Source of the DNA: JACPUW01 sp049115495
GTDB taxonomy: Bacteria > Bacteroidota > Bacteroidia > CAILMK01 > JACPUW01
NCBI GenBank assembly: GCA_049115495.1
Contig: JAGDZV010000010.1
Span: forward strand, 33,764 to 97,763
Length of the DNA stretch: 64,000 bases
Direction: 5' to 3'
Shown: positions 25,908 to 36,222 of the stretch, piece by piece
Layout: every line of letters begins with the position of its first letter
How positions within the stretch are numbered: position 1 is the stretch's first letter
Notes under the pieces: generated by a model
Told to the model about the DNA's origin: nothing
Database searches by the model: none
What the model saw: only the letters and a program-made list of their open reading frames with translations
Program-made: the position numbers and the translations under genes

Positions 25908-27125
25908 CTAAACTTCTAATAGAAGTCTAGCCGGGTCTTCAATAAGTTCTTTTACACGTTTTAAAAAGCTTACCGACTCTTTTCCATCAATAATTCTGTG
26001 ATCGTAGGATAAGGCCACATACATTATTGGTCTTATTTTAATTTCTCCATTAACCGCCATTGGACGTTGTACAATGTTGTGCATTCCTAGAATGGCAGAT
26101 TGATCACCATTAATTATTGGTGTTGACATCATTGAGCCAAACACCCCTCCGTTGGTAATGGAAAAGGTTCCACCCTGCATGTCATCAATTGAAATTTTAT
26201 TCTCTCTAGCCTTTAATGCATAGTTCAAAACAGCCCTTTCGATTTGGGCCAGATTCATATTCTGAGCATCACGAATTACAGGAACAACTAAACCTTTAGA
26301 TGTTGAAACAGCTATGCCTATGTCGGCATAATTGTAAGTAACAATGTGATTATCTTCAATTTTTCCATTTACCGATGGAAATTCAGCCAATGCCAAGGTT
26401 ACAGCCTTTGTAAAGAATGACATAAAGCCTAACCCAACCTCATGCTTCTCTTTGAACATTTCTTTATAACGCTTTCTAAGATCCATTACGTTACCCATAT
26501 CAATCTCATTGAAGGTGGTTAACATGGCTGTAGTGTTTTTCACTTCAACCAATCTCTTGGCAATGGTTTGTCTAAGTCGAGACATCTTGGCTTTCGACTC
26601 CGATCTTTCGGCAGACAATACTGGAACTCCACTTATTTCTGGTTGGGCTGGTTTTGAAGAAGGCAATTTGGCATTCTGCGCATCTTGTTTAGTAATTCTT
26701 CCGCCTACTCCTGTTCCCTTTACATTGTCAGAAGAAACTCCCTTTTCTGATAGAATCTTTGCTGCCGCGGGTGAAGGATGACCTTTTGCATGTGAATCTG
26801 TACTTGCTTGTAAAGGAGCAGCTGCTTCTTCAGTTGCGGTAGAAGTTTCATCAGTTACTTCAGATTTTCCAGTTCCTGCTGGAGCTTGCGCATCTGTATC
26901 AATTGATGCCAAAAGCGCTCCTATCTCCATATCATCCCCTTCTTCAGCAACAAGGCTTATAATCCCTGCGGCTTCTGCAAAAAGTTCTTGAGATGCCTTA
27001 TCTGTTTCCATTTCGCAAATTGGTTGATCCATTTCAACGTATTCTCCGTCTTCAACCAACCACTGGGCGAGAGTTACTTCTGTAACTGATTCGCCTACAT
27101 TAGGTATTTTTACTTCTAGTGGCAT
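25908..27125 (-). CDS. sucB: 2-oxoglutarate dehydrogenase E2, dihydrolipoyl succinyltransferase
   Basis: E2 moves the succinyl group from E1 to coenzyme A. The 405-aa protein has one lipoyl domain (1-80) with the lipoylated Lys in EMETDKASQEL, an Ala/Pro/Thr/Ser-rich linker, an E3-binding domain (about 117-155; PSPAAAKILSEKGV), a second linker, and the catalytic domain (175-405) ending with the active-site SYDHRIIDGKESV. Its place between sucA and lpd settles it as the succinyl rather than acetyl enzyme. It is 3 nt downstream of sucA. Confidence 0.96.
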   Translation of the reverse strand: MPLEVKIPNVGESVTEVTLAQWLVEDGEYVEMDQPICEMETDKASQELFAEAAGIISLVAEEGDDMEIGALLASIDTDAQAPAGTGKSEVTDETSTATEEAAAPLQASTDSHAKGHPSPAAAKILSEKGVSSDNVKGTGVGGRITKQDAQNAKLPSSKPAQPEISGVPVLSAERSESKAKMSRLRQTIAKRLVEVKNTTAMLTTFNEIDMGNVMDLRKRYKEMFKEKHEVGLGFMSFFTKAVTLALAEFPSVNGKIEDNHIVTYNYADIGIAVSTSKGLVVPVIRDAQNMNLAQIERAVLNYALKARENKISIDDMQGGTFSITNGGVFGSMMSTPIINGDQSAILGMHNIVQRPMAVNGEIKIRPIMYVALSYDHRIIDGKESVSFLKRVKELIEDPARLLLEV

Positions 27126-27128
27126 GAA

Positions 27129-29840
27129 TTATATTTCAAAAGCTTGTTCAATAATTTGAGCTTGTTCTTTAAAATGAATTTTCTTAAATCCTGTACTTGG
27201 CGATGCGCTTGCCTTTCTAGAAATCAATTTTAACTTCTGGTTTATTTCGTATCTCAATAAAAATGTCCAAGCACCCATATTCTTAGGCTCTTCTTGAACC
27301 CATACAAATTCGGCACTTATATACTCGTTCATTAAAGCCTGAACTTTATCTTCTGGATAAGGGTACAACTGTTCTACCCTTACAATTACAATATCATCTC
27401 GGTTTTCAGCATCTTGTTTTTCAGCTAGTTCATAGTAAAGCTTTCCAGTGCACATTAGCACTCTTTTCACCTTTGTAGAATCTGAAGCTGGTTTATAAAT
27501 AACTTCTTTAAAGCTACCATCTGTTAATTCTGAAACGGCAGAAACTGCTTTAGGATGACGTAGCAATGACTTTGGCGTAAAGACAACTAATGGCTTGCGA
27601 AAGCTTGTAATCATTTGCCTTCTAATCATATGAAAGAAGTTGGCTGGTGATGTTACATTGGCAACGATTATATTGTTCTCTGCTGCTAATTGAAGGTATC
27701 GTTCTGGTCTAGCATTACTATGTTCTGGGCCTTCACCTTCATAACCATGAGGTAGTAGCATTACCAAACTTGACATTCTTTGCCATTTCGACTCGGCAGA
27801 AACAATGAATTGGTCAATCATTACTTGAGCGCCGTTTGAAAAGTCGCCAAACTGAGCTTCCCAAATTATTAAGTTCTTTGGACTAACCATTGAATAACCA
27901 TACTCAAAACCAAGAACACCAAATTCCGATAAATGCGAATTATAAATCCTAAGATTACCTGGTTGTTCTTGCTCAATAAAGTTTAAATTGTTATACGGTT
28001 TTTCTGAATGCTGATCAAAAACACATGCATGTCTATGAGAGAATGTACCTCTAACAACATCTTGTCCAGAAATTCTCACATTATACCCATCCATAAGTAA
28101 TGAGCCATAAGCCAACAGCTCACCTAGTCCCCAATCTATATTATCTTCTGCGAATCTTTTTTTACGGTCTTCAAGAAGCTTTTGAACCTTTCTAATAGGC
28201 TCAATGTCGTCTGGATAATTTGTTAGAGCTTGTATAACCTTATCTAGCGTTTCGTCTGTGGTAGATGTATCAATTACACTTTTGTGATCTACTTCCGACT
28301 TTAATATTTTATACCATTCTTTTTCAAGAGGTTGAGGTGTGTATGGCAGCGACTTTTGTTTTACGTCATTCAATCTATCCTGTAGCAAGCTTTTAAATTC
28401 CTGCTCCATTTGTTTAGCCAATTGAGCTTCAATATCACCAGAACCTATGAGCTTTTGTGAGTAAACTTGTCTTGGATCAGGATGTTTTGAAATTAAGGAA
28501 TAAAATGAAGGCTGAGTAAACCTTGGCTCATCGCTCTCATTATGCCCATGCTTTCTGTAACAAACCATGTCAATCCATACATCTTTATGAAATTTTTGAC
28601 GGTATTCTACAGCAAATTCGATGGCATATACAATTGCTTCAGCGTCATCTCCATTTACATGTATAATTGGTGCATTGACAATTTTACCAATTGAAGAAGA
28701 ATAGGTAGAAGATCTTGCATCTTCAAAGTTGGTTGTAAACCCAACCTGGTTATTAATTATGAAGTGTATTGTTCCTCCGGTTTGATAACCACTTAGCTGA
28801 GACATTTGAACAATCTCATAAACAACACCTTGACCAGCCACGGCACTATCTCCATGAATTAAAATTGGGATAACTGCATTTGGATCTCCTTTGTGCAAAG
28901 AATCTTGTTTCGCCCTACTATAGCCTAATACAACCGGGTCAACTGCCTCGAGATGTGATGGATTTGGTGTTAGATGCAATGTCACATCATTCCCTGAGGC
29001 CGTATTTACTTGTGAACTAAAGCCTAGATGATATTTAACATCGCCATCACCCATAGGTGTATCCATGTCAATATTACCTTCAAACTCACCAAATATGTAT
29101 TCGTAAGTTTTGCCTAAAACATTAGCCAAAACATTGAGCCTACCTCTATGAGCCATACCAATAACTACTTCTTGGCCACCTCTAGCTCCCACTTCGTTAA
29201 TTAGGGTGTCCAGGGCTGTTATGGTATTCTCTCCACCTTCTAAAGAGAAACGTTTTTGCCCTACATACTTGGTTCCTAAAAACTTCTCAAACACAACGGC
29301 TTGATTTAACTTTTCTAGGATGCGTTTTTTCTTCTCAATTGAAAACCCAAAATTGACATCTCTACTCTCAAACTTGGAAGTAATCCACTCAATCTCTTCA
29401 CCTTCTCTAATGTGTTTGTATTCAATTCCAATACTACCGGCGTAAAGATCGATTAACCTATTTTGAATTTCATCCAGAGAAGCCCCCTCCATCCCAATAG
29501 CTTTTCCGGCCAAAAATCCAAGACTTAAATCTTCTTGAATTAAGTTTTTATCTGCCAACTCTAACATGGCATGCCTATCTCTTCTCTCCCTAATTGGGTT
29601 GGTTTTAGAAAGCAAATGTCCTCTTTTCCTATACCCTTCTATAAGGCTGAACACCCTTAACTCCTTTAAAACCTTATCATTTGAAACAGTTTTGTCTGCG
29701 CCTTGATTTAATGCAAAATCAAACCCTTCAAAAAATTTACCCCAAGTTGCGTCAACGCTGTTTGGGTTTTCTAAATACGCTTGATAAAGTTGTTCAATAA
29801 ATTGCCCTTCAGCATTGGCTACATATGATGGCAAGCTCAT
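27129..29840 (-). CDS. sucA: 2-oxoglutarate dehydrogenase E1 component
   Basis: The thiamine-diphosphate enzyme decarboxylates 2-oxoglutarate in the TCA cycle. From the preferred ATG at 29840 the protein is 903 aa. The N-terminal E2-binding helix (QFIEQLYQAYLENPNSV) is near the start. GMAHRGRLNVLANV, GDSAVAGQGVVYE and HVNGDDAEAI mark the cofactor domain, and HGYEGEGPEHSNARPERYLQ the pyrimidine domain. The frame opens at 29927, but those 29 extra residues are hydrophobic and unlike the family, and a TATATTTG box (complement of 29869-29876) lies between, only 29 nt before the chosen start. First gene of sucA-sucB-lpdA-DUF4920. Confidence 0.95.
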   Translation of the reverse strand: MSLPSYVANAEGQFIEQLYQAYLENPNSVDATWGKFFEGFDFALNQGADKTVSNDKVLKELRVFSLIEGYRKRGHLLSKTNPIRERRDRHAMLELADKNLIQEDLSLGFLAGKAIGMEGASLDEIQNRLIDLYAGSIGIEYKHIREGEEIEWITSKFESRDVNFGFSIEKKKRILEKLNQAVVFEKFLGTKYVGQKRFSLEGGENTITALDTLINEVGARGGQEVVIGMAHRGRLNVLANVLGKTYEYIFGEFEGNIDMDTPMGDGDVKYHLGFSSQVNTASGNDVTLHLTPNPSHLEAVDPVVLGYSRAKQDSLHKGDPNAVIPILIHGDSAVAGQGVVYEIVQMSQLSGYQTGGTIHFIINNQVGFTTNFEDARSSTYSSSIGKIVNAPIIHVNGDDAEAIVYAIEFAVEYRQKFHKDVWIDMVCYRKHGHNESDEPRFTQPSFYSLISKHPDPRQVYSQKLIGSGDIEAQLAKQMEQEFKSLLQDRLNDVKQKSLPYTPQPLEKEWYKILKSEVDHKSVIDTSTTDETLDKVIQALTNYPDDIEPIRKVQKLLEDRKKRFAEDNIDWGLGELLAYGSLLMDGYNVRISGQDVVRGTFSHRHACVFDQHSEKPYNNLNFIEQEQPGNLRIYNSHLSEFGVLGFEYGYSMVSPKNLIIWEAQFGDFSNGAQVMIDQFIVSAESKWQRMSSLVMLLPHGYEGEGPEHSNARPERYLQLAAENNIIVANVTSPANFFHMIRRQMITSFRKPLVVFTPKSLLRHPKAVSAVSELTDGSFKEVIYKPASDSTKVKRVLMCTGKLYYELAEKQDAENRDDIVIVRVEQLYPYPEDKVQALMNEYISAEFVWVQEEPKNMGAWTFLLRYEINQKLKLISRKASASPSTGFKKIHFKEQAQIIEQAFEI

Positions 29841-29868
29841 ATTTTTTTTGTAGATCAAAAAATTTGCG

Positions 29869-29876
29869 CAAATATA
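29869..29876 (-). promoter_or_regulatory. Candidate -7 box of the sucA operon
   Basis: The complement reads TATATTTG, an exact TAnnTTTG, 29 nt before the sucA ATG. I see no matching TTTG at the -33 position, so the call is moderate. Confidence 0.45.
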
Positions 29877-30000
29877 GCTATCAATAGCGCTTTTTATGGA
29901 TTGGATTAATTTTCTATAAAAGCCCAAACTAACTCACAATGGCCCACGTTTTGAAATGATTATTCACAGATATTTGTAAATTCGATTTTAATCGAACTGT

Positions 30001-33000
30001 ATGTTCATTATGAAGAGATTAGTTACTGTTTTTCTTTTTACAATGTTGGCCAACTTATGCGCCTTCAGCCAATTTCCAAATACTAGTTCTTGGATAATCA
30101 ATGGCCAACAATATTTTAGGCTAGCCGTAATTGAAGATGGCATCCATAGTGTCTCAAAAGATGACCTAAAAGCATTGGGAGTACCAACAGAAACCATTGC
30201 CAATGATTTTTATCGAATTTTTGAGCATGGCAAAGAAATCCCCATAAATGTGACAGCCGAAAGCATAGAATTCTATGCTGAAAGAGCCAAAGGTGATTTA
30301 GACTCCCTCTTGTATGAAGTAAAGGATGATCAAATAGCAAAAAGCTACAGTCACTATGTAGATACAGCTTACTACTACCTAACATTCGGGAGTATTTCTG
30401 GTCTTAGATACACTCCACAAACAAACACTAGTACAGCTGGATTAAACAAAGTAAGGGAGTACAAGAAAACAGTTTTTGTGAAGTACAATTCAAATTATGA
30501 GTTAGGAGAGCGATTGTATCCAACATTACAACACCCTGCATACAAAGCAGGGGATTGCTGGGTTTCGAAGCGTATTTCACGTAATCTAAGTATCAGTAAT
30601 ACAATAGATTTGTCAGATTTTAAAGCTGGAGGCATAGGTACATTTAAAACTACGGTTATTGGCGCAAATAATCGCTCAGCTGATGCCGCAGTTAATGATG
30701 GATACAATAATCAAATCTTAATTGAAATTAACAATGGGAGTTGGATTGAAAAATCAAGAAAACTTTTTGCTGGCTTTACAAGACATGATCTTGAATTTAA
30801 TTTTGACAATAGTGACCTTAATGTCAGTGGCATCCAATTCAAAATCAGCCATGATCGTTCATATAACGGGAATGCTACAGCATTTAGAGGGGTTTCAAAT
30901 ATTGCAGAAGTAGAAATAACTTATGATGCGGTAACATTCCTCGTTGACGGAAAAAAAGGCTACTTTGAACTTCCTGCTTCAAACGTGGATCAGCACATAG
31001 AAATTGGAAATATCTCATCCCCTGACATGAGAATATTTGACCAGGAGAATAATTGGACATTCAATTACATCGAAGCAAATGATAAAGCCAGCCTGAGACT
31101 ACCTGCGAGTAATGAAGGTTATAAATTAGTAATATCGACAGAAAACAGCATTACCCCGATAAAACCAATTAAAACCAAAATTTCAGCCACCGAAATTAAA
31201 ACCAATACCGACTATCTTATTATAAGCAGTAAAAAACTCTCGAGCTCGGCCATAGAGTATCAACAATACAGAAGTAGTGCAAGTGGCGGAGGCTTTAACG
31301 TGGAACTGGCTTATGTCGAAGATATTTTTAAAGAGTATTATTTTGGATATCATCATCCATTAGCTGTAAAACTCTACCTTAACGAGGTTTTTAAAAAAAA
31401 CATAGACTTAGAAAACGTTCTTTTTATTGGGAAGGCCCTTAATCCATCTTACCTTAAAGAAAATGGAGTATTTAACTATGATGGAGATTTAGTTCCTTCA
31501 ATTGGTTCTCCTTGTTCTGACTGGTATTTTGGGTACAAAATTGATAACAATAGAATTGTGGCTCCTTTTAGTATCGGAAGAATAAGTGCACTTAAGAATC
31601 AAGACGTTCTTAATTACTTGGCAAAGGTTAAGGCACATAGCAAACTTGGTAATGAACCATGGAGAAAGGATGTAATGCACATTAGTGGAGGCAAATCTGG
31701 GGCCGAACTAACTAGGTTTAGTAATTACATGAGCGCACTAGGTGAAATAATTGAGAGCCCAAATGTTGGCGCAAATGTGTACTATTTTGGTAAAGAAAAA
31801 GGTTTAGTCGTAGATGAAGATCTCAAAAAAGTAATTTTAGAAAGGGCGAATAAAGGTTTAGGCTTTTATTCATATTTTGGCCATGCGGCGCTTAATGTAA
31901 CTGAAGTTGACATTGGGATTCCTATAGAATACAATAATGCTGATAAACCAGCGGTAATGTATTTTGCCGGATGTGTTTTAGGAGGTTGTTATGAATCGAA
32001 TGGTTCACTTGGCGAGGAGTTCATACTCAGTGAAACTGGAGCGGTAGTGTGGTTGGCGGCTTCAACTTTTTCATTTGAAACAACTGTATATGACTTTACC
32101 AATACATGGTATAATGAATATTCAAGGACATTATATGGCAAGTCAATTGGGGTTATTAGCCAGTCAAGCATTGAGAAATTCATTGGAGAAGGCAAAGACC
32201 CTTATAAGGAATCTCAGGGTTGGCAAATGATTTTGCAAGGAGATCCTGCATTGACCTTATATGCTCCTGAATACCCTGATTATAGCATTTCTGATGAAGA
32301 CATCTTTGTTACTCCAGAGGATGTTACGGCTCAATCTGACTCTTTTTATGTGAATATAATAATCAAAAACATAGGCAAAGCAGTTAATGAAAAACTGCCA
32401 ATATCCTATACCTTGAATTTTCCAGATGGTACTAGCTTAGCTGATTCTGTCGTTGCAGCCAATGTGTATAATACCGGTACGTTTGTTTTTACTATATACA
32501 ACACCAATAATCTATTTGGCACACATAGTATTGAAATCGAATTAGACCCCAATAATTCTATCCGGGAGTTAGATGAAGGTAATAACCGCGCTAGCTACGA
32601 ATTCACACTTTTCTCAAACGGTTCTGTAGGCCTATTTCCACCAGATTATGGGATTGTAAATAGTCTTCAAATGGAACTTATTGGTCAAAGTCTTGATCAG
32701 AAATCAACAAGTAATATTTTTCAATTTGAAGTTGATACAACACCATCATTTAGAAGCCCATGGAGGAAACAAAGTGGAGACATTAATGGAGCACTTGTAA
32801 GAGCTTGGAAGGTAAACTTATTAGAGCTAGATTCTCAAGATTACTATTGGAGATTGAGGCTAAAAACAAATGAAGGTTATAGTCCCTGGTCCTCTAAATC
32901 TTTTAGCTTCATCGAAAACTCTTTAGAAGGTTGGGCTCAGATTGACTTTAAACAACTGGATAATTCAGCCAAAACTGACATTTACACTGATACTGTTGAT

Positions 33001-34962
33001 GAATCTTTTAATTTTTTCAGAATAACATCGCCAGGCCAGTTTATTGTACAGAACCACGGAAGAGATTTCCCAATAACCGGAAATTACACTTTTGGCAAAA
33101 AGTCAATACAAAATGACCTGAAGCTTTTTAGAAGAAATGACTATTCGCAGGTAGATGGTAATAGAAGTTATAATGGTATTATTTGTTATGTATTCGAACC
33201 AAACTTAAATGAGAATGATGGGTTTAATAGTTGGAGCTTGGATATGGGACCAAAAGTGTACGAACGAAACGATGAAATGCGATTTGATTGGATGAAGTCA
33301 GAAACTGAAATTGTTCCAGAAATACTCGATAGTTTCATTTCATTTTGCAACCAAATTCCTGAAGGCTACCATGTACTAATGTATTCCGGCTACTACCACA
33401 GGTTCAAGGATTTACCAAACAGGTTTTACAATGCTATTGAAAGCTTTGGAAGTGCACAAATAAGAAAAGTAGAGAATAATGGAGTGTGGCTTATGGTAGG
33501 CACCAAAGGATATGAGCCTGGTAAAGCTCATGACGAGCAGTACACCACCAAACAAGATTCCCTTTTGGAAAGCTCTACAACATTTATAATCGTAAATAGT
33601 AAGGGACGTTTAACATCTCAAAAAATCGGGCCTTCGAAAAAGTGGAGATTTCTAACATTAAGATCTATTGGAATAAATAATCCTTCTGACTTAGTAAATA
33701 ACAGTTATAATATAATAGCTATTGATACAGTCGGGGTTAAATCTATTCTAATTGATAACTTTAGGAGAAGCACACTTGACCTTTCATTTATTGACGCCGA
33801 AAGATATCCGTACTTGCAAATAGAACTTATTACTGAGAATAGACAAACATACTCACCAGCTACCCCAATTAGATGGATTGTAAATTATGATTACTTACCC
33901 GAAGGTTTGGTAAGTTCTGATGTTGCCTATTCTTTTAATTCGGATACTATACAAAAAGGTCAAGAGCTAACTTTCGAAATTGGATATCAGAATGTTTCCA
34001 ACCTTTCATTAGACAAAATCCCTGTTCAATTCGAAATAGTAGACAAAAATAGACTGCTTAAATCTTTAGAATTTGACACTTTAAAAGCACTAGCTCCTGG
34101 AGAATCGATAATTATTAAAAGAAGCTTCAGCAGCGACGAACTGCTCGATGAAAACAAATTAGTATTAAAGACAAATCCAAACCTTTCTATTCCAGAACTT
34201 TACTCATTTAACAATAACTTCGAAAAAACTTTTTTTGTAGAAGGTGACAAAGAACGACCAACACTCGAAGTTACCTTTGATGGAGTTAGAATTATGGACG
34301 GTGATATTATTTCTCCAAAACCAACAATTGTAATAACAGGAAAAGACAACAATGGATTTTTTCTTTTAGACAACCCCGATTTTTTTGATGTTTACCTTGC
34401 AAAACAAGACTCGGCATTGGTTAGAATAGATGAAAACACAGCAGGTTTTGTTTTTAAACCTGCAAGTGAACAAAATACGACGGCAAGAATTGAATTCAAC
34501 CCAGCTAGACTTGATGATGGAAATTACATACTTTCAATACAGTTGAGAGATGCTTCAGGAAACAAATCTGGAAATGTGGCCTATTCTGTTAATTTCGAAG
34601 TGGTAAGAAGCTCTACGGTAACCAACTTTTATCCTTATCCAAACCCATTTTCAAGTAACATGCGTTTTGTATTTACCCTTACAGGAGAAAAAGAGCCTGA
34701 TGATATTGTGGTACAAATCATGACAATTTCTGGAAAAACGGTAAGGGAGATTCATAAAAATGAGCTTGGACCGATTAAAATAGGTCATAACACTTCAGAA
34801 TTTACATGGGATGGAACTGATACATATGGAAATAGACTTGCAAATGGTGTTTATATTTACAGAGTAAAAACAGTTATTGAAGGAAAACAAGTTGAACATA
34901 GAAACACAACAAGTGACAACTCTTTTAAAGAAGGGTTTGGCAAAATTTATATACTCCGATAA
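30001..34962 (+). CDS. porU2: Gingipain-family (C25) type IX secretion sortase, PorU2-like
   Basis: The 1653-aa protein is about the size of the PorU2 group of C25 cysteine peptidases linked to T9SS. It has a signal peptide (after the better ATG at 30010), a beta-rich N-terminal half, and the C25 catalytic domain at about 400-760 with His628 in YFGHAAL and Cys658 in FAGCVLGG. CARDB-like segments follow (about 770-860, 1320-1410), and the C-terminus has a FlgD/sorting-like domain (FYPYPNPFSSNM ... GNRLANGVYIYRV). Such enzymes cut the sorting domain from cargo and attach it to the cell surface. Whether this one processes the cargo encoded at 21754-22833 is inference. It is divergent from sucA, and its 3' end overlaps pabB. 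Confidence 0.85.
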   Translation: MFIMKRLVTVFLFTMLANLCAFSQFPNTSSWIINGQQYFRLAVIEDGIHSVSKDDLKALGVPTETIANDFYRIFEHGKEIPINVTAESIEFYAERAKGDLDSLLYEVKDDQIAKSYSHYVDTAYYYLTFGSISGLRYTPQTNTSTAGLNKVREYKKTVFVKYNSNYELGERLYPTLQHPAYKAGDCWVSKRISRNLSISNTIDLSDFKAGGIGTFKTTVIGANNRSADAAVNDGYNNQILIEINNGSWIEKSRKLFAGFTRHDLEFNFDNSDLNVSGIQFKISHDRSYNGNATAFRGVSNIAEVEITYDAVTFLVDGKKGYFELPASNVDQHIEIGNISSPDMRIFDQENNWTFNYIEANDKASLRLPASNEGYKLVISTENSITPIKPIKTKISATEIKTNTDYLIISSKKLSSSAIEYQQYRSSASGGGFNVELAYVEDIFKEYYFGYHHPLAVKLYLNEVFKKNIDLENVLFIGKALNPSYLKENGVFNYDGDLVPSIGSPCSDWYFGYKIDNNRIVAPFSIGRISALKNQDVLNYLAKVKAHSKLGNEPWRKDVMHISGGKSGAELTRFSNYMSALGEIIESPNVGANVYYFGKEKGLVVDEDLKKVILERANKGLGFYSYFGHAALNVTEVDIGIPIEYNNADKPAVMYFAGCVLGGCYESNGSLGEEFILSETGAVVWLAASTFSFETTVYDFTNTWYNEYSRTLYGKSIGVISQSSIEKFIGEGKDPYKESQGWQMILQGDPALTLYAPEYPDYSISDEDIFVTPEDVTAQSDSFYVNIIIKNIGKAVNEKLPISYTLNFPDGTSLADSVVAANVYNTGTFVFTIYNTNNLFGTHSIEIELDPNNSIRELDEGNNRASYEFTLFSNGSVGLFPPDYGIVNSLQMELIGQSLDQKSTSNIFQFEVDTTPSFRSPWRKQSGDINGALVRAWKVNLLELDSQDYYWRLRLKTNEGYSPWSSKSFSFIENSLEGWAQIDFKQLDNSAKTDIYTDTVDESFNFFRITSPGQFIVQNHGRDFPITGNYTFGKKSIQNDLKLFRRNDYSQVDGNRSYNGIICYVFEPNLNENDGFNSWSLDMGPKVYERNDEMRFDWMKSETEIVPEILDSFISFCNQIPEGYHVLMYSGYYHRFKDLPNRFYNAIESFGSAQIRKVENNGVWLMVGTKGYEPGKAHDEQYTTKQDSLLESSTTFIIVNSKGRLTSQKIGPSKKWRFLTLRSIGINNPSDLVNNSYNIIAIDTVGVKSILIDNFRRSTLDLSFIDAERYPYLQIELITENRQTYSPATPIRWIVNYDYLPEGLVSSDVAYSFNSDTIQKGQELTFEIGYQNVSNLSLDKIPVQFEIVDKNRLLKSLEFDTLKALAPGESIIIKRSFSSDELLDENKLVLKTNPNLSIPELYSFNNNFEKTFFVEGDKERPTLEVTFDGVRIMDGDIISPKPTIVITGKDNNGFFLLDNPDFFDVYLAKQDSALVRIDENTAGFVFKPASEQNTTARIEFNPARLDDGNYILSIQLRDASGNKSGNVAYSVNFEVVRSSTVTNFYPYPNPFSSNMRFVFTLTGEKEPDDIVVQIMTISGKTVREIHKNELGPIKIGHNTSEFTWDGTDTYGNRLANGVYIYRVKTVIEGKQVEHRNTTSDNSFKEGFGKIYILR

Positions 34963-36220
34963 CACTGACGAATTTGCAACCAAGATCATTTCTTGGCTTA
35001 AAAAGAAGCAACCTCATACTTTTTTACTTTTATATAGCGGCCTTAACTCCAAAGCGCCACCACCCAACAATAAAAAGTTGTTGCTTGGTGTATCCTTTAA
35101 TAAACCCGCTTCAATCAATCAACTAGAAAGTATTACACCCAATAATGGCGATATTCCGCTCTTAGGATATTTATCTTACGAATTGAAAAATCAATTTGAA
35201 AAATTGAAATCTACTGGGTCCAAAATATCAAATGGGGAACAAATTTCATTTTTCAAGCCAGATTATTATTTAGAAATAAACTCAAATAACGAGATACGAA
35301 CGACTTCTGAAAAAACATTTTTAGAAATTAATGCACCAACTAATCATTTGATTATTTCCAAAAATGATAAGAACAATTGCGAGGTTGAGTTCAATAAAGA
35401 TGTTAGTGATGAAGATTACCTGAGCAATATTGAGTTAATCAAAGAAAATATTAAAAATGGTAGTGTTTATGAGCTAAACTATTGCCGAAAATTTGAAGCC
35501 AAGGTTTCAATTGACCCGTATAGTGTTTTTGCCCTTCAAATGAGTAATAATCAAAGCCCATATTCATTTTTATTCAAAAACGATATTGAATTTGTAATTA
35601 GCGGAAGCATGGAGAGGTTTCTATGCAAAAAAGGAAATAAACTTATCTCTCAGCCTATTAAAGGCACTTTGAAAAATAAAAACCAAAATATTGCCAAAGA
35701 ACAAAAGCAATTGCTCAACGATGCAAAAGAAAGAGCTGAGAATCTTATGATTGTTGACCTTGTTAGAAACGATTTGAGTAAATGTTCGATCACTGGTTCC
35801 GTGAAGGTTCAAGAGCTTTTTGGGATATATAGTTACCCATCAGTTCACCAAATGATTTCTTCAGTTAGCTCAAGAGTAAAGGCTGAAACATCATTTTCTG
35901 AAATAATTCAATCGTTGTTCCCTATGGGTTCAATGACAGGTGCACCAAAAATTAGCGCAATGAAAACCATTGACGACCTTGAGACATTTCAAAGGGGCTT
36001 GTTTTCTGGGGCTTTTGGTTATATAATGCCAAATGGAGATTTTGACCTAAATGTTGTAATTAGATCTATTTTTTACAATTCAAAAAGTCATTTAATAAAT
36101 ATTCCTGTTGGTTCAGCAATTACAATAGATTCAAATGGAGAACAAGAGCTTAACGAATGCAACCATAAAATTGATTACCTTAAAAAGCTAATTTCAAATT
36201 GCAGATTAGATTCTAATTGA
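34913..36220 (+). CDS. pabB: Aminodeoxychorismate synthase component I
   Basis: PabB makes 4-amino-4-deoxychorismate from chorismate for folate synthesis, with a PabA glutaminase partner that is not in this window. The chorismate-binding domain shows NYCRKFEA, PIKGTLKNKN, ERAENLMIVDLVRNDLSKC, and the signature FPMGSMTGAPKISAM. The N-terminal domain is short and diverged. The start is uncertain: the frame opens with TTG at 34877, and GTG at 34913 or TTG at 34937 are alternatives, all inside the porU2 3' end. The overlap means translation is probably coupled. Anthranilate synthase TrpE is less likely, given the short N-terminal half (about 435-447 aa in all). Confidence 0.85.
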   Translation: MTTLLKKGLAKFIYSDNTDEFATKIISWLKKKQPHTFLLLYSGLNSKAPPPNNKKLLLGVSFNKPASINQLESITPNNGDIPLLGYLSYELKNQFEKLKSTGSKISNGEQISFFKPDYYLEINSNNEIRTTSEKTFLEINAPTNHLIISKNDKNNCEVEFNKDVSDEDYLSNIELIKENIKNGSVYELNYCRKFEAKVSIDPYSVFALQMSNNQSPYSFLFKNDIEFVISGSMERFLCKKGNKLISQPIKGTLKNKNQNIAKEQKQLLNDAKERAENLMIVDLVRNDLSKCSITGSVKVQELFGIYSYPSVHQMISSVSSRVKAETSFSEIIQSLFPMGSMTGAPKISAMKTIDDLETFQRGLFSGAFGYIMPNGDFDLNVVIRSIFYNSKSHLINIPVGSAITIDSNGEQELNECNHKIDYLKKLISNCRLDSN

Positions 36221-36222
36221 TC

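Noticed and set aside
29841..29927. Longer N-termini for sucA, fusA, rpoA, carA, rplX and hsdM
   Set aside because: In each case the extra residues do not fit the family and overlap a neighbour, terminator or promoter box; the inner ATG was chosen.
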